DNA of 64,000 bases from JAWKIJ01 sp041394325 (GCA_041394325.1 JAWKIJ010000001.1:248001-312000), one strand, 5' to 3'; counted from the first letter of the stretch, positions 26,292-36,587 are shown. The notes: generated from the letters alone by a model not told the origin. Numbers and translations: made by a program.

Positions 26292-27650
26292 ATGACCCGC
26301 AAGCTCCATACCACCGGCGTGATCGCGGTCGCGTTGTTGACGCTCACCGGAGTCGTCACCGCCTGCGGCAAGTCGGAGAAGTCCACCTCCAGCACCGGAG
26401 CAGCCTCGACGCTCACCGTCGGAAGCGGCAAGCAGTACCGCACGATCACGGCTGCGGTGAAGGCCGCCAAGCCCGGTGCGTTGATCCTGGTCTCGCCGGG
26501 TGTCTACAAGGAGGCCGTCGACGTCACCACCGACCGGCTCACCATCCGCGGCCTCGACCGCAACACCGTGATCCTCGACGGGCAGTTCAAGGCATCCAAC
26601 GGCATCCGGGTGTTGGGCGCCAACGGTGTGACGGTCCAGAACATGACCGCGCGCAACTACAAGGGCAACGGCTTCTTCTGGACCGGCGTCGACGGCTACA
26701 AGGGCCAGTACCTCACCGCCTACAACAACGGCGACTACGGCATCTACGCGTTCAAGTCGGTCAACGGCCTGTGGGAGGACAGCTACGCGTCGGGCAGCCC
26801 CGACGCCGGCTTCTACATCGGCGGCTGCCAGCCCTGCAACGCGCTCATTCGCAACGTCGTGTCCGAGTACAACGGCCTCGGCTACTCCGGCACCAACAGT
26901 GGCGGCAACCTCATCCTCGCCAACTCCACCTTCCGGCACAATCGTGCGGGGATCGTGCCCAATTCGGGCAGCTACGAGGTGTGCTACCCCGAGCGGGGCG
27001 ACATCATCGTCGGCAACCAGGTATACGACAACAACTACGACACCGGCCCGGCAATCGACAACGCCCAGCTCGCCCAGAACAACGGCATCCTCGTCGCCGG
27101 CGGCTGGCGCAACCAGATCATCCGCAACCGCGTCACCAACCACCGGCTGACCGGCATCGCGCTCGTGCCGTTCCCCGAGACCAACGCGTCCGACGTCGAG
27201 CCCGAGACGCCGGCCGCGACCTGTGCCGACCAGGAGAAGCTTCCCAAGGCGACCGACGTACCCGACACCGTGCTGTGGAGCTCCAAGGAGAACACGGTGA
27301 AGGACAACGTGGTGTCGGGGTCGGACCTCGCCGACCTCGCGACCGCCGACGGCGACGGCTCCGCGAAGAACTGCTTCGCTGGCAACACCTTCGCGACGAC
27401 CGCCCCTCACGATCTCGAGACGCTCGCACCCTGCGGTTCCAGCGGGACCGGTGACTTCACCGCGGGTGCGCTCGACCTCGGTGCCCTGATCGCTCGCGAG
27501 ACCAATCCCTCCGGCGACTACAAGACGCAGCCCAAGCCGCCCAACCAGCCCAACATGGCCGGTGCGGCGACCGCCGCTGCGTCACCGGCCGGTCCTCCGC
27601 CCAAGTTCGACGTGGACGCCGTCACCGTGCCGCCCGAACCGCCCAAGTGA
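26292..27650 (+). CDS. Right-handed parallel beta-helix lipoprotein
   Basis: The ATG follows a GAGGAA ribosome-binding site. The 452-residue product has a lipoprotein signal (TGVVTACGKSE), then repeated coils typical of NosD/pectate-lyase-like helices: QYRTITAAVKAAKPGALILV, KGNGFFWTG, YGIYAFKSVNG, NAGIVPNSG-type and NNGILVAGGWRNQIIRNRVT. Cys pairs (GGCQPCNALI) may stabilise coils. The last ~70 residues are Pro-rich and disordered. Such proteins bind or cleave polysaccharides, or act in NosD-like metal-site maturation; the cupredoxin neighbour makes a copper link conceivable but unproven. Confidence 0.83.
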   Translation: MTRKLHTTGVIAVALLTLTGVVTACGKSEKSTSSTGAASTLTVGSGKQYRTITAAVKAAKPGALILVSPGVYKEAVDVTTDRLTIRGLDRNTVILDGQFKASNGIRVLGANGVTVQNMTARNYKGNGFFWTGVDGYKGQYLTAYNNGDYGIYAFKSVNGLWEDSYASGSPDAGFYIGGCQPCNALIRNVVSEYNGLGYSGTNSGGNLILANSTFRHNRAGIVPNSGSYEVCYPERGDIIVGNQVYDNNYDTGPAIDNAQLAQNNGILVAGGWRNQIIRNRVTNHRLTGIALVPFPETNASDVEPETPAATCADQEKLPKATDVPDTVLWSSKENTVKDNVVSGSDLADLATADGDGSAKNCFAGNTFATTAPHDLETLAPCGSSGTGDFTAGALDLGALIARETNPSGDYKTQPKPPNQPNMAGAATAAASPAGPPPKFDVDAVTVPPEPPK

Positions 27651-27657
27651 GTCCGGA

Positions 27658-28608
27658 GTGAACCGAACCCGCTCGCTCATCGCCGGTGCCGCGGTGGTGG
27701 CCCTCGCCGCCGCGGCCGCGTTCGTCACGCTCGGAGGCTCCGGGACCGCGATCACCGAGGAGGCAGCGGCCGAACCGGCCAACCCGAACGCGTCGCTGGT
27801 CGCCACGAGCGGTCAGTTCATGGCGTCATGCCCCTACACCCACTCGCTGCCCGACGACCCGATCGTCCATCGCAACATGGCCGCGATGTCCCACGTCCAC
27901 GACTTCTTCGGCAACGCGTCCACCAACGCCCGCTCGACCTACTCGTCGCTCCTCGCGGCGAAGAGCTCCTGTGACGACGTCGGCGACCGCTCCGCCTATT
28001 GGACTCCCGCGTTGTTCGTGAACGGAGCGCGCGCCCTACCCGAGCGGGTCGACGCCTACTACCGGGTCGGGAGCGGCGTCGACCCCAAAGCGGTCGTTCC
28101 CTTTCCCCGTGGGCTCAAGGCACTTGCGGGTGAGCAGGGATCGACCCGGGCACAGTCGCCCTCGGTGGTGGCGTGGACGTGTGGGCTGTCACCGAAACTG
28201 CACTCCGTTCCGCCGTCGGGCTGTGGCACCGACAATCCCGTCAACCTGCGCCTGACCTTCCCCGACTGCTGGAACGGCCGCTCCCTCGACAGCTCCGATC
28301 ACCGCTCGCACCTCGCCTACAGCACCACCGCGGGCTGTCCGTCGGGCCATCGCGTCCCGATCCCGCAACTCACCCTGGTCGTGCACTACCCGGTAAGCGG
28401 CGCCGTGACGTCCTCGTACCTCGCCTCGGGGCCGATCACCGGTGCGCACGGCGACTTCTTCGTGGCATGGCGCCAGCAGCGCATCGAGGCCCAGGTCCAC
28501 GGATGCCTCAATCGGAGCGTCACCTGCGGAATCCTCGGCGGAACGTTCCATACCGGGCCGGGGTCGCGCGACCTCAACAGCTACAACCATCCCGAATCGG
28601 TCCGCTGA
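27658..28608 (+). CDS. DUF1996 domain-containing secreted protein
   Basis: I chose the GTG at 27658, 7 bases after the beta-helix gene, giving VNRTRSLIAGAAVVALAAAA, an export signal. The 316-residue product carries DUF1996, a family common in fungi and Actinobacteria: SHVHDFFGNAS, CWNGRSLDSSDHRSHLAYST, CPSGHRVPIPQLTLVVHY and GAHGDFFVAW. Cys residues are numerous and probably disulfide-bonded. Family function is unknown, possibly cell-wall or polysaccharide binding. It ends the three-gene secreted-protein operon. Confidence 0.87.
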   Translation: MNRTRSLIAGAAVVALAAAAAFVTLGGSGTAITEEAAAEPANPNASLVATSGQFMASCPYTHSLPDDPIVHRNMAAMSHVHDFFGNASTNARSTYSSLLAAKSSCDDVGDRSAYWTPALFVNGARALPERVDAYYRVGSGVDPKAVVPFPRGLKALAGEQGSTRAQSPSVVAWTCGLSPKLHSVPPSGCGTDNPVNLRLTFPDCWNGRSLDSSDHRSHLAYSTTAGCPSGHRVPIPQLTLVVHYPVSGAVTSSYLASGPITGAHGDFFVAWRQQRIEAQVHGCLNRSVTCGILGGTFHTGPGSRDLNSYNHPESVR

Positions 28609-28669
28609 CACGCCGGAGGCCGGCGTGTCCGGCCGGGGTTGGTTTCGTAGAGGACCCTCCGCGAGGCGG

Positions 28670-29887
28670 TCAATCCCGGGTCAGTCGGACGAGTTCTCGT
28701 TCCCAGGCATCGACGACCACCGACCAGTCGAACTCACGCTCGGCCCGGGCCCGACCGGCCCGAGCCATGACCTCCGGCGCGACCGGTCCGCGAGGAGCGC
28801 GATCACCCCATCCGCCAGGGCGTCGGGATCGCCGACCGCGACGGCGATCGCGTCGGTGCCCTCCCGCACGATGGACTCGACCGCCGGAAGGCGCGAGACC
28901 ACCAACGGCCGGCGCGCACACCACGCCTCGGTGATGATCATGCCGAACGACTCCCCTCGTGTGGGGAACGCGATCACGTCACAGGCCGAGTACACGTCCG
29001 CTTTGAGGTCGTCCGCGAAGCCCGGGATCACCGAGACCCGATCCGGCTCGGAGCCGGTCAGTCGATCGAGCAACTCGGATGATCCGGTCCACCGCGTCGG
29101 GTTCCCCGCGACGAGCACGCGAGTGTCCGGCAAGGTCCGCCACACGCGCTCCATGGCCTCCACCATCGTGTCCAGCCCCTTCTCGGGGGTGAGGCGACTG
29201 ACGAACCCGACCGTCGGCGCTTCGGGGATGCCGAGCCGTTTCCGGGCCTCGGGCGTCGATCGGCGGATACGCGCCGGGCTCACAGCCCCCGGGGATTACC
29301 TCGGTACGACCCCGCACGCCGCGTTCGGCAAGCCATCCCCGCTCGAAGGGCGTGAGCGCGACCCGGAGGTCGGAGCGGCCGAGCATCCGCAGCTGCGAGC
29401 GGGATGGTGCCCCCTCCGGAAGGTGCAGCAGCGGCAGGATCACGTGGCGGGCACGCGCCCGACGCGCCGCGAGCTGGCTGCCCGCCACGGTGGTGAACGG
29501 GAGCGCGACCCCGACGATGACGTCTCCGGCCCTCCCGGCCTCGAGCACGCGGGCGAACATGGCGGGACTCCAGGGACCCACACGCCAGCCGGACAGTCGA
29601 TCCGGCGCCACCGGTCCGCGCACACGACGCGAGGCGCGCGACGCGGTACGGGCGGCCAGCTTCATCAGCGACGACGGCCCGAACCGGCTGACCTGCACAC
29701 CCCCGATCTCCTCCTCGTCGACGTCGATGATCCCCGGGTCGCGTGCCCCCGGCGGGTACAGGCCGTTGGTGGTGACGACCGAGATCCCGTGTCCGCGGGA
29801 CGCGAGGCCCTCGGCGACGTGTTGCACGTAGGACTGCGAACCACCGACCGACGGGCTGTAGTTGATCAGGACGAAGGTTGTGCGCAC
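28670..29887 (-). pseudogene. Glycosyltransferase family 4, frame broken twice
   Basis: This is a GT4-type, GT-B fold glycosyltransferase read in three segments. The N-terminal part (VRTTFVLINYSPSVGGSQSY, about residue 1 from GTG 29887) runs to near 29288. The next frame carries KRLGIPEAPTVGFVSRLTPE, GNPTRWTGSSELLDRL and the C-terminal EX7E-like region FPTRGESFGMIITEAW. The tail (EREFDWSVVVDAWERELV) is in a third frame after ~28787. The first break fits one extra G in a five-G run, the second one missing C; both look like sequence error. The start is approximate because no good ribosome-binding site is seen. Confidence 0.8.
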
Positions 29888-30048
29888 CACGGTCTCGGTC
29901 GGGTCGGTTCCACGGCTACGTCCGACCACGAGTGGTCCGCGCCGCAGAGTGCCAGCAGCGTATTGGACGTCCGCGGCGATCCAACCGATGCCGACACACC
30001 CGCTCCGGCTCCGGCCTGGCAGAATGGACACCGACGGAGGGCTCGACA

Positions 30049-31125
30049 TGGCAGATCCGACCGTGCTGGCGACGCCCTACTACTTCGCGCTGATGGCGGC
30101 GGAGCACCGCTGGTTGAAGGCACACGGCGACGACCCCCGCTACGACGCGGGGCAGTTCGAGCGGCGCGATACCGTCGCCAACCTCACGCTCGCGCACCTC
30201 AGCCTGTTGTCACCGGTGATCACCGCACGGTTGCGCCGACGCTTCGAACTGGGCCGGGGGACGCTGGGGAGACCGGCGTTGAAGCTGGCGGGTGTTGCGC
30301 TGGCGACGAGCCTGGTCGCCGATCGGATAGCGCGCCGTCGTCGCCGCACCGGCTCCACGGACCAGGACCGTGTGGCGGTGCGCGCCCAGCAGGTGGCCGG
30401 ACTCACGTCGGTGACCGCGCTCGCCGCCGGCGGTGTGGTCGCCACCTCGACGATCGGTGCGCGGACCTCCGCTGCACGGCTGTGGGCCCGCCGGCGGGCC
30501 GACCTCGGCCGCACCCCGCTCGCCTGGGCCGTGGGCATCGTCGGCTGGGACTTCCTGTACTACTGGAACCACCGCTTCATGCACTCCAGCCGCTTCCTCT
30601 GGGCCATCCACGTCCCGCATCACTCGAGCGAGCGCTACAACCTGTCGGTCGCGCTGCGTCAACCGGTCGCCGAGGCGCTCGGAGTGTTCGCCCCGTACGG
30701 CGCTCGCCTACGTCGGCGTCCATCCTTCGATGATCGAGACCTCGCGGGCGGTCAACCTCCTCTACCAGTACTGGGTCCACACCGAGGCGATCCCCAAGCT
30801 CGGCGCCGTCGAATCGGTGATGAACACGCCGTCCCACCATCGTGTCCACCACGGCAGCAACAGTCGCTACATCGACCGGAACCATGCGGGAATCCTCATC
30901 TCCTGGGACCGTGCCTTCGGTACGTTCGAACCGGAGTCCGAGGACGAGCAGGTCGTCTACGGCCTCACCAGGAACCTCCACTCCTTCAACCCGTTCACGA
31001 TCATGTTCCGCGAGTACCTCGACATCGCCCGCGACGTGGCGCGGTCCGACAACTGGCCGGACCGCCTGTCGTTCGTGTTCCGCGGTCCGGGGTGGGCGTA
31101 CCGCCGTCACGCCTCCGCCGGATAG
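30049..31125 (+). pseudogene. Sterol desaturase / fatty acid hydroxylase family protein, one frame shift
   Basis: The ATG at 30049 follows GGAGG. The first frame encodes an N-terminal region, hydrophobic segments and the His boxes YYWNHRFMHSSRF and HVPHHSSERYN. Near 30704 the frame changes, and the second half (YVGVHPSMIETSRAV, HHRVHHGSNSRYIDRNHAG, ending RRHASAG at 31125) continues in the next frame with the last His cluster. The full product would be ~358 residues. The overall pattern matches the di-iron hydroxylases related to alkylglycerol monooxygenase. A single 1-2 base error near 30704 would explain the break. Confidence 0.82.
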
Positions 31126-31142
31126 CACGACCGACCGCGTCG

Positions 31143-31960
31143 TCAACGGGAGCGGACCAACCTCACCCGGTACATCGACGGCCAGTTCTTGCCGGTCAAC
31201 CACACGACGTCGGCCGGGTCGCCGGGTCGGTGCGCGATGCCGTTGAGGGTCATCTCCGGGCCGCGTCCGGGTCCTCGCCACAGCGTCGACGCGTCGACCA
31301 CGGCGTCGACCACACCGGAGGCCGGGTCGATCCGGACGATCTCGTCGCGATGCCAGACGTTGGCGTAGACCTTGTCGTCGACGGCTTCGAGCTCGTTGAG
31401 TTGGTCGACCGGCCGACCCGCCCGAGTCACCTCGATCCTCCCCACCGGTCCGAAGACGTCATCGCGCAACGTAAGCGTCGAGGTGCCGTCGCTCTGCACG
31501 AACCGCCCGTCGAGCCTTGTCAGTCCCCAACCCTCACCGCTGAAGGCCATGTCGCCCCTGGGTGAGAAGTCGTCCAGACCCCATCGATGTGCGATCCCCT
31601 GCCGCCAGGTGAGTTGCACGACGGTGGAGCCGTCGATCGCGATGCCCTCGCCGAACTCCGACGCCCCCAGCGCCACCCTCCGCGTGACCTCACCCGTCGT
31701 CGGGTCGACCTCGCGAAGCTGTGAGGCGCCCTCCAGCCCGGTGCTCTCGAAGAGTCGACCGTCCGCCGAGAAGGCCAGTCCCTCGGTGAAGGCATCGGGA
31801 TCGTGGGGCACTGTCGACAGCACCTGCACCTCGAACCGGGTCGGCTGGGCGCGCCGGGCGTCGTCACCGAACCGACGTCGTCTCCGTCGGTGCATCCCGA
31901 TGCCGCGACGACGAGGCCGATCACCACCGCGGCCCGTACCATCACCCGGACACGGCTCAC
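31143..31960 (-). pseudogene. Glutaminyl-peptide cyclotransferase lipoprotein, one frame shift
   Basis: The main domain (FEVQVLSTVPHDPDAFTEGLAF, GLEGASQLREVDPTTGEV, NELEAVDDKVYANVWHRDEI, LNGIAHRPG) is a five-bladed beta-propeller glutamine cyclotransferase, which forms N-terminal pyroglutamate on exported proteins. The N-terminal signal lies in another frame: GTG at 31960 gives VSRVRVMVRAAVVIGLVVAA then SGCTDGDD, a lipobox. The frames join if one C is restored in the CCC at ~31847. The GTG overlaps the stop of the upstream methyltransferase gene in GTGA. It is convergent with the hydroxylase gene. Confidence 0.83.
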
Positions 31961-33145
31961 CGGACGAACACCGACACCGCCTCGACGTGGCTCGTGTCGG
32001 GGAACAGGTCGACCAGGGTGACGCTGCCCAGTCGGTAGCCGCGGTCGACCAGCAGGGCGGCGTCGCGGCCCAACGACCCGGCATCGCAACTCACCAGGAC
32101 GGCCAACTCCGCCCCCGTCGCCGCGAGCCGGTCGACGCCGACCGGACCGAGACCCCGCCGAGTGGGGTCGGCGACCACCAGATCGGCGGGGATCGGCTTC
32201 CACTGCTCGAACCCGACGGCCTCGACCCGGACATCGGCCCCCCGGTGCGCAAGGTTGTGGACCGCATCGGCCCCGGCCCCGCGGTGTGACTCGACCGCCA
32301 CCAGCCGGGCCGGCTCCACGAGCGCGCCGAACAGCCCGACCCTGCACAGAGGTCCACCATCACCGCCGCACCGACCAGCAGCCCTCTCGACGGATCGCGC
32401 CGAGAACCGTTGCAACGAGCGCGTCCGCGCCGTCGGCCCTCGACTGGAAGAACGAACCGGCCGAGATGCGGAAGCGCCGCTCCAAGACGACCTCGTGGAT
32501 CGACCGGGCGGCCTCGGGCGGGGTGTCCGTGCCGACCACGACGACGTCACCGGGCAACCTGACCGTCGACGCCGGGGCGTCGACGGTGACCATCCTCTCC
32601 CCGTCCTCTCGCCGACGCGGATCACCACTTCCGATGCGTCCCCGTATCGCCCTCGACGAGCAACTCCTCCACCGTTTCCAGCGCGACCCGACACGAAGCG
32701 GGCGCGATCAGTTCGTGGCTTCGTCGGCGCCGGAGCCCGGCAACCCCTCGACCACACCGGCGCGGACGGTCGACCGAAACCGACTCGTTCGAAGTGCCGG
32801 TCCATGGGCGATCGGGGGGATTGCCTCGAGCCGGCCGATCCGCTCCAACGCGTCCTCGACCACCTGCGCCTTGACGAGCAATTGGTGGACGTGGCTCGCG
32901 TGGGACAGATCGCAGCCGCCACAACCGCGATCGACCTCGGGACAGGCGGGTCGGACGCGCTCGGCCGACGGTTCGAGCACCTCGACCAGGCGGGCCCGGG
33001 CGAAGCGTCGCTTCTCCCCGATCACCTCCACCGCGACCCGTTCGCCGTCGAGCGCGCCCTCGACGAACACGACACGGCCGCTGCCGTCGCGGGCAACCGC
33101 CTCGCCACCGTTGGCCATGCCGGTGGTTTCGAGTTCCACGATCAC
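31957..33145 (-). pseudogene. TrmA/RumA-type RNA uracil-C5 methyltransferase, several frame breaks
   Basis: The segments together form a class I methyltransferase of the TrmA/RlmC/RlmD family. The start at 33145 gives a TRAM-like domain and iron-sulfur Cys cluster (CPEVDRGCGGCDLSH). Later frames carry RRRRSHELI, RFRISAGSFFQSRADGADAL, the SAM motif MVDLCAG then GLFGALVEPARLVAVE, and VADPTRRGLGPVGV and LVSCDAGSLGRD, the catalytic Cys motif. Five breaks lie near 32731, 32641, 32594, 32383 and 32341; each is repaired by restoring one base, usually a G in a G run. So many in one gene could also be genuine decay. Confidence 0.82.
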
Positions 33146-33262
33146 GGCCGAGACGCTAACGGGCAGGCCCGGACACGGGAACGGGACACGAGCCCCGGGC
33201 GACGATCGGTGTATCCGCCCGAAGGTCGGCTCGACGATCGCGGCCCTCTAGCGTGTCCGGAC

Positions 33263-34459
33263 GTGACGGACTCCGAGACGCTGCTGGTGACGGTTTCAGG
33301 TCCCGATCGACCCGGTATCACCTCCGGATTGATGGGCCTCCTCGAAGCCGCCGGAGCAACGGTCGACGACGTGGAGCAGGTCGTCGTCCGCGGTCGTCTG
33401 GTCCTGGGTCTCGTGACGACGCTTCCGCTGAACGCCACCGGCGCTGGCACCGACATCCGCAAGGAGTTGCTGTTGTTCGGCCACGACCGGGGGCTCAGCG
33501 TGGACTATGAGCCGACCGATCCCGAACCCTCCGCGAGGTCGATCGCGAACATCGTCACAGTGATGGGCCCCACCGTCTCCCCCGCCGACTTCGCGACGGT
33601 CTCCTCGACGATCGCATCGGCGGGCGGCAACATCGACCGGATCGTGCAGCTCGCCCGATATCCGGTCACGGCGTACGAGTTGATCGTGGAGCATGCGGAC
33701 GAACCGACCCTGCGCGCGACCCTCGCGTCGGTGTCGAGCGAGACCGGGCTGGACATCGCGCTGCAGCGTCAGGATCTCGGCCGCCGTGCCCAACGGCTGG
33801 TGGTCCTCGACGTGGACTCGACCCTGATCCAGGACGAGGTCATCGAACTGCTCGCCACACGAGCGGGCTGCGAGGACAGGGTCCGGGAGATCACGCGGCG
33901 CGCGATGACCGGCGAGTTGGACTTCGAAGAGGCGTTACGTGCCCGCGTCGCCATGCTCGCCGGACTCACTCTCGATGACCTCGACGCCGCCCGGGCCGAC
34001 GTCCGGCTCACCCCGGGTGCCAGGACCTTCGTCCGAACGCTCCGGCGGCTGGGTTACCGGATCGCGATCGTGTCGGGAGGCTTCACCTACTTCACCGATG
34101 CGTTGAAGTCGGAACTGGGCCTGGACCACGCATTCGCCAACGAACTCGAGATCGTCGACGGGACCCTCACCGGATCGCTCACCGGCCCGATCGTCGACCG
34201 CGCCCGGAAGGCCGACCTGCTCCGCGAGGTGGCGGCCGCCGAAGGGATCGCGCTCGACCAGACGGTCGCCGTCGGCGACGGTGCGAACGACCTCGACATG
34301 TTGGCGACCGCCGGCCTCGGTGTCGCGTTCAACGCCAAGCCGATCGTTCGCGATGCGGCACACACATCGGTGAGCGTCCCCTATCTCGACGCCATCCTGT
34401 CGGTGCTCGGCGTGCGACGCAGCGAGGTGGAAGCAGCCGACCTCGCCGACCGGGACTGA
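33263..34459 (+). CDS. serB: Phosphoserine phosphatase with N-terminal ACT domains
   Basis: This 398-residue enzyme performs the last step of serine synthesis. It starts at GTG 33263 with an ACT domain (LLVTVSGPDRPGITSGLMGL), a second ACT-like region (ANIVTVMGPTVSPADF, IDRIVQLARYPVTAYEL) and a HAD phosphatase domain. HAD motifs are VVLDVDSTLIQDE (near residue 183), AIVSGGFTYF, RKADLL and VAVGDGANDLDML. ACT domains suggest feedback by serine, as in actinobacterial SerB2. It is divergent from the RNA methyltransferase gene. Confidence 0.95.
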   Translation: MTDSETLLVTVSGPDRPGITSGLMGLLEAAGATVDDVEQVVVRGRLVLGLVTTLPLNATGAGTDIRKELLLFGHDRGLSVDYEPTDPEPSARSIANIVTVMGPTVSPADFATVSSTIASAGGNIDRIVQLARYPVTAYELIVEHADEPTLRATLASVSSETGLDIALQRQDLGRRAQRLVVLDVDSTLIQDEVIELLATRAGCEDRVREITRRAMTGELDFEEALRARVAMLAGLTLDDLDAARADVRLTPGARTFVRTLRRLGYRIAIVSGGFTYFTDALKSELGLDHAFANELEIVDGTLTGSLTGPIVDRARKADLLREVAAAEGIALDQTVAVGDGANDLDMLATAGLGVAFNAKPIVRDAAHTSVSVPYLDAILSVLGVRRSEVEAADLADRD

Positions 34460-34507
34460 GCGACTCGCCGGTCCCGAGGCGCCCGGACAAACGACTGACG
34501 ACCCGGG

Positions 34508-35326
34508 TCAGGCGGTCCCGTCACCCAGCACCACCGCCGCCCAGCCGTCCGCGTGACGGGTCGCGAGTTCGACGAACGGCTCGAATGCAGCCACGGTGGA
34601 TGGGAGCTGGTCGTCGAGCAGACCGCTCAGCACGATCTCCGCACCCGGCGCGGCCAACGAACGCAACACCGGGGCCATGGACACCAACTCCATCCGGCCG
34701 ATGTTGGCGACGACCACGTCGAAGATCCCCGTCACGACGCCGACCGGAGTGGTACCGACATCCAACGGGACGTCGACCCCGTTGACGGTCGCGTTGGCCA
34801 GCGTCGCCTCGACGGCCGCCGGGTCGACGTCGATCGCGCGGATGAACGCCGCGCCGAGTGCTGCGGCGACCAGGGTGAGCGCGCCACTCCCACATCCGAC
34901 GTCGAGCACCCTGGCGCCGTCGACCCGGACCTGGTCGATGAGCAGGCCGGCGGCGAGCACCGTAGAGGGGTGCGCACCGTGACCCCACGCATCGCCGGGG
35001 TCGAGGGACAGCAGGCGTTCGCCGAGTTGCAACTCGGCGTCGATCCACGGGGGGGCAATCGCGAGCCCGCCGCCGAGGTGAACGGTTCGGGCGAACGGCC
35101 GCCATGCGTGCCGCCATCCGGGGTCCTCGATCGTCGTCACCAGGTGTGGGCGGTCGCTCAGGTTCGCGACCAACGCGGCGACGTCGTCGCGTGCCACCGC
35201 CGCGATCAACCGGACCGACCCGGCCCCCTCGTCACGCTCCTCGATGCCCAACGCGCCGTGCTGCCACAGCACGTCGCTCACCAACTCCGCGTCGCCACGC
35301 GGTACCAACAGCTCCACCGATCTCAT
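34508..35326 (-). CDS. prmA: Ribosomal protein L11 methyltransferase-like protein
   Basis: This 272-residue SAM enzyme resembles PrmA, which methylates ribosomal protein L11. The ATG at 35326 gives MRSVELLVPRGDAELVSDVLW, a PrmA-type N-terminal substrate domain; the methyltransferase core has DAWGHGAHPSTVLAAGLLI, VLDVGCGSGALTLVAAALG, IDVDPAAVEATLANATVNG and VVVANIGRMELV, where the usual NPPY/NIL segment is NIGR. Longer in-frame upstream sequence to 35737 runs through rpe antisense and is rejected. The gene is divergent from rpe with 100 bases between. Confidence 0.88.
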   Translation of the reverse strand: MRSVELLVPRGDAELVSDVLWQHGALGIEERDEGAGSVRLIAAVARDDVAALVANLSDRPHLVTTIEDPGWRHAWRPFARTVHLGGGLAIAPPWIDAELQLGERLLSLDPGDAWGHGAHPSTVLAAGLLIDQVRVDGARVLDVGCGSGALTLVAAALGAAFIRAIDVDPAAVEATLANATVNGVDVPLDVGTTPVGVVTGIFDVVVANIGRMELVSMAPVLRSLAAPGAEIVLSGLLDDQLPSTVAAFEPFVELATRHADGWAAVVLGDGTA

Positions 35327-35426
35327 CCAACTCCACGGTAGGTCCCCGCCGAGCAACCTCCGCACCGCCCGACGCCGAATCCGACCTGCCGCGACGCGGG
35401 GCCTCCACACCACTACCTTCGCGACG

Positions 35427-36125
35427 ATGACCGCAACGGCCTCCGGTTCCGCTCGCCCGATCGAGATCGCCCCGTCGGTGCTTCCCGCGGACTTCTCCCG
35501 CCTGGGCGAGGAGATCCTCCGGCTCGAGAAGGCCGGGGTCGACCGCATCCACTGGGACGTCATGGACGGCGTGTTCGTCCCCAATCTCACGTTCGGGCCC
35601 GACGTCATCGCGTCCACCCGCGACCTGGTCTCGATGCCGTTCGACGCCCACCTCATGGTCGTCGACCCCGACCGTCTCCTCGCCCGATACGTCGAGGCGG
35701 GGTGCTCACTGGTCACCGTCCATGCGGAAGCGTGCACCCACCTTCATCGGACGCTCGGCTCGATCGCCGACCTCGGAGCGAAGGCCGGGGTCGCACTCAA
35801 CCCGTCCACCCCCGTGTCGTCAGTGCGCCACGTGCTCGACCTGGTGGACCTGGTCCTCGTGATGACGGTCAACCCCGGTTTCGGTGGACAGAGATACCTC
35901 GCCTCGATGGAACCCAAGGTCGCCGAACTACGTCGCCTCGTCGTCGACCTCGAGGTCGAGGTCGACATCGAGGTCGACGGCGGGATCGCTCCCGACACGG
36001 TTGCTGCGCCGGCGGCCGCCGGTGCCAACGTGTTCGTCGCCGGTTCGGCGATCTTCCGCGATCCCGAGGGGCCGGGCCACGCGACCGACGCGATCCGCAC
36101 CGCGGCCACCGCGGTAGCCGGCTGA
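35427..36125 (+). CDS. rpe: Ribulose-phosphate 3-epimerase
   Basis: This 232-residue TIM-barrel enzyme interconverts ribulose-5-phosphate and xylulose-5-phosphate in the pentose phosphate pathway. Signatures are APSVLPADFSRLGEEI, IHWDVMDGVFVPNLTFGPDV, FDAHLMVVDPDR, VMTVNPGFGGQRYL and EVDGGIAPDTV, supplying the metal-binding His and Asp and the phosphate site. Length is normal. It is followed by a lipoprotein gene 18 bases downstream. Confidence 0.96.
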   Translation: MTATASGSARPIEIAPSVLPADFSRLGEEILRLEKAGVDRIHWDVMDGVFVPNLTFGPDVIASTRDLVSMPFDAHLMVVDPDRLLARYVEAGCSLVTVHAEACTHLHRTLGSIADLGAKAGVALNPSTPVSSVRHVLDLVDLVLVMTVNPGFGGQRYLASMEPKVAELRRLVVDLEVEVDIEVDGGIAPDTVAAPAAAGANVFVAGSAIFRDPEGPGHATDAIRTAATAVAG

Positions 36126-36143
36126 TCCGGCCCGACCGCGACG

Positions 36144-36575
36144 ATGCCTTACGGACCGAAGCGGCTCAGAGGCGCCGCGGCCGTACTGCTCTGCGTCGCC
36201 GTGCTCGGCGGGTGTACCAGTGCACCGGATCGCTTCTGCGGACGGCTTCGCCAGGACTACCGCCTACTCGATCTCTCCGAGGCGATCGAGCACCACGACC
36301 GCGCCGCGATGCAACGGGCGGTCTCCCGACTCCGCGACCTGCAGGACGTCGCGCCCGAGTCGGTGTTCAACGACATGCGCTCGGTGATCGACGCGCTGGA
36401 GGCCGCGATCGATGCCGTCGTCCGATCCCCCGACCCCAACGCCGACCCGTCCGTCTCGACGGGACCGCCGATCGACACGATTCGCGTGTCGAAACTGCTC
36501 GCCGAGGCCCGTCGGCCGGCTCAAGATCTCGCGACCTACGCCGACAGGGAGTGTGGACTCGACCTGTCGACATGA
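36144..36575 (+). CDS. Small lipoprotein of unknown function
   Basis: No family is recognised. The 143-residue product has a clear lipoprotein signal (AAAVLLCVAVLGGCTSAPD) and then a mostly helical mature part (FCGRLRQDYRLLDLSEAIEH, VSRLRDLQDVAPESVFNDM) with two further Cys that could form a disulfide. It follows rpe closely on the same strand and precedes an AT-rich spacer and a CAP-domain lipoprotein gene. Confidence 0.72.
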   Translation: MPYGPKRLRGAAAVLLCVAVLGGCTSAPDRFCGRLRQDYRLLDLSEAIEHHDRAAMQRAVSRLRDLQDVAPESVFNDMRSVIDALEAAIDAVVRSPDPNADPSVSTGPPIDTIRVSKLLAEARRPAQDLATYADRECGLDLST

Positions 36576-36587
36576 CGATTCTATTCG

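Noticed and set aside
26247..27410. 387-codon minus-strand frame opposite the beta-helix gene
   Set aside because: The plus-strand gene has a good ribosome-binding site, a lipoprotein signal and beta-helix repeats, while this frame has none.
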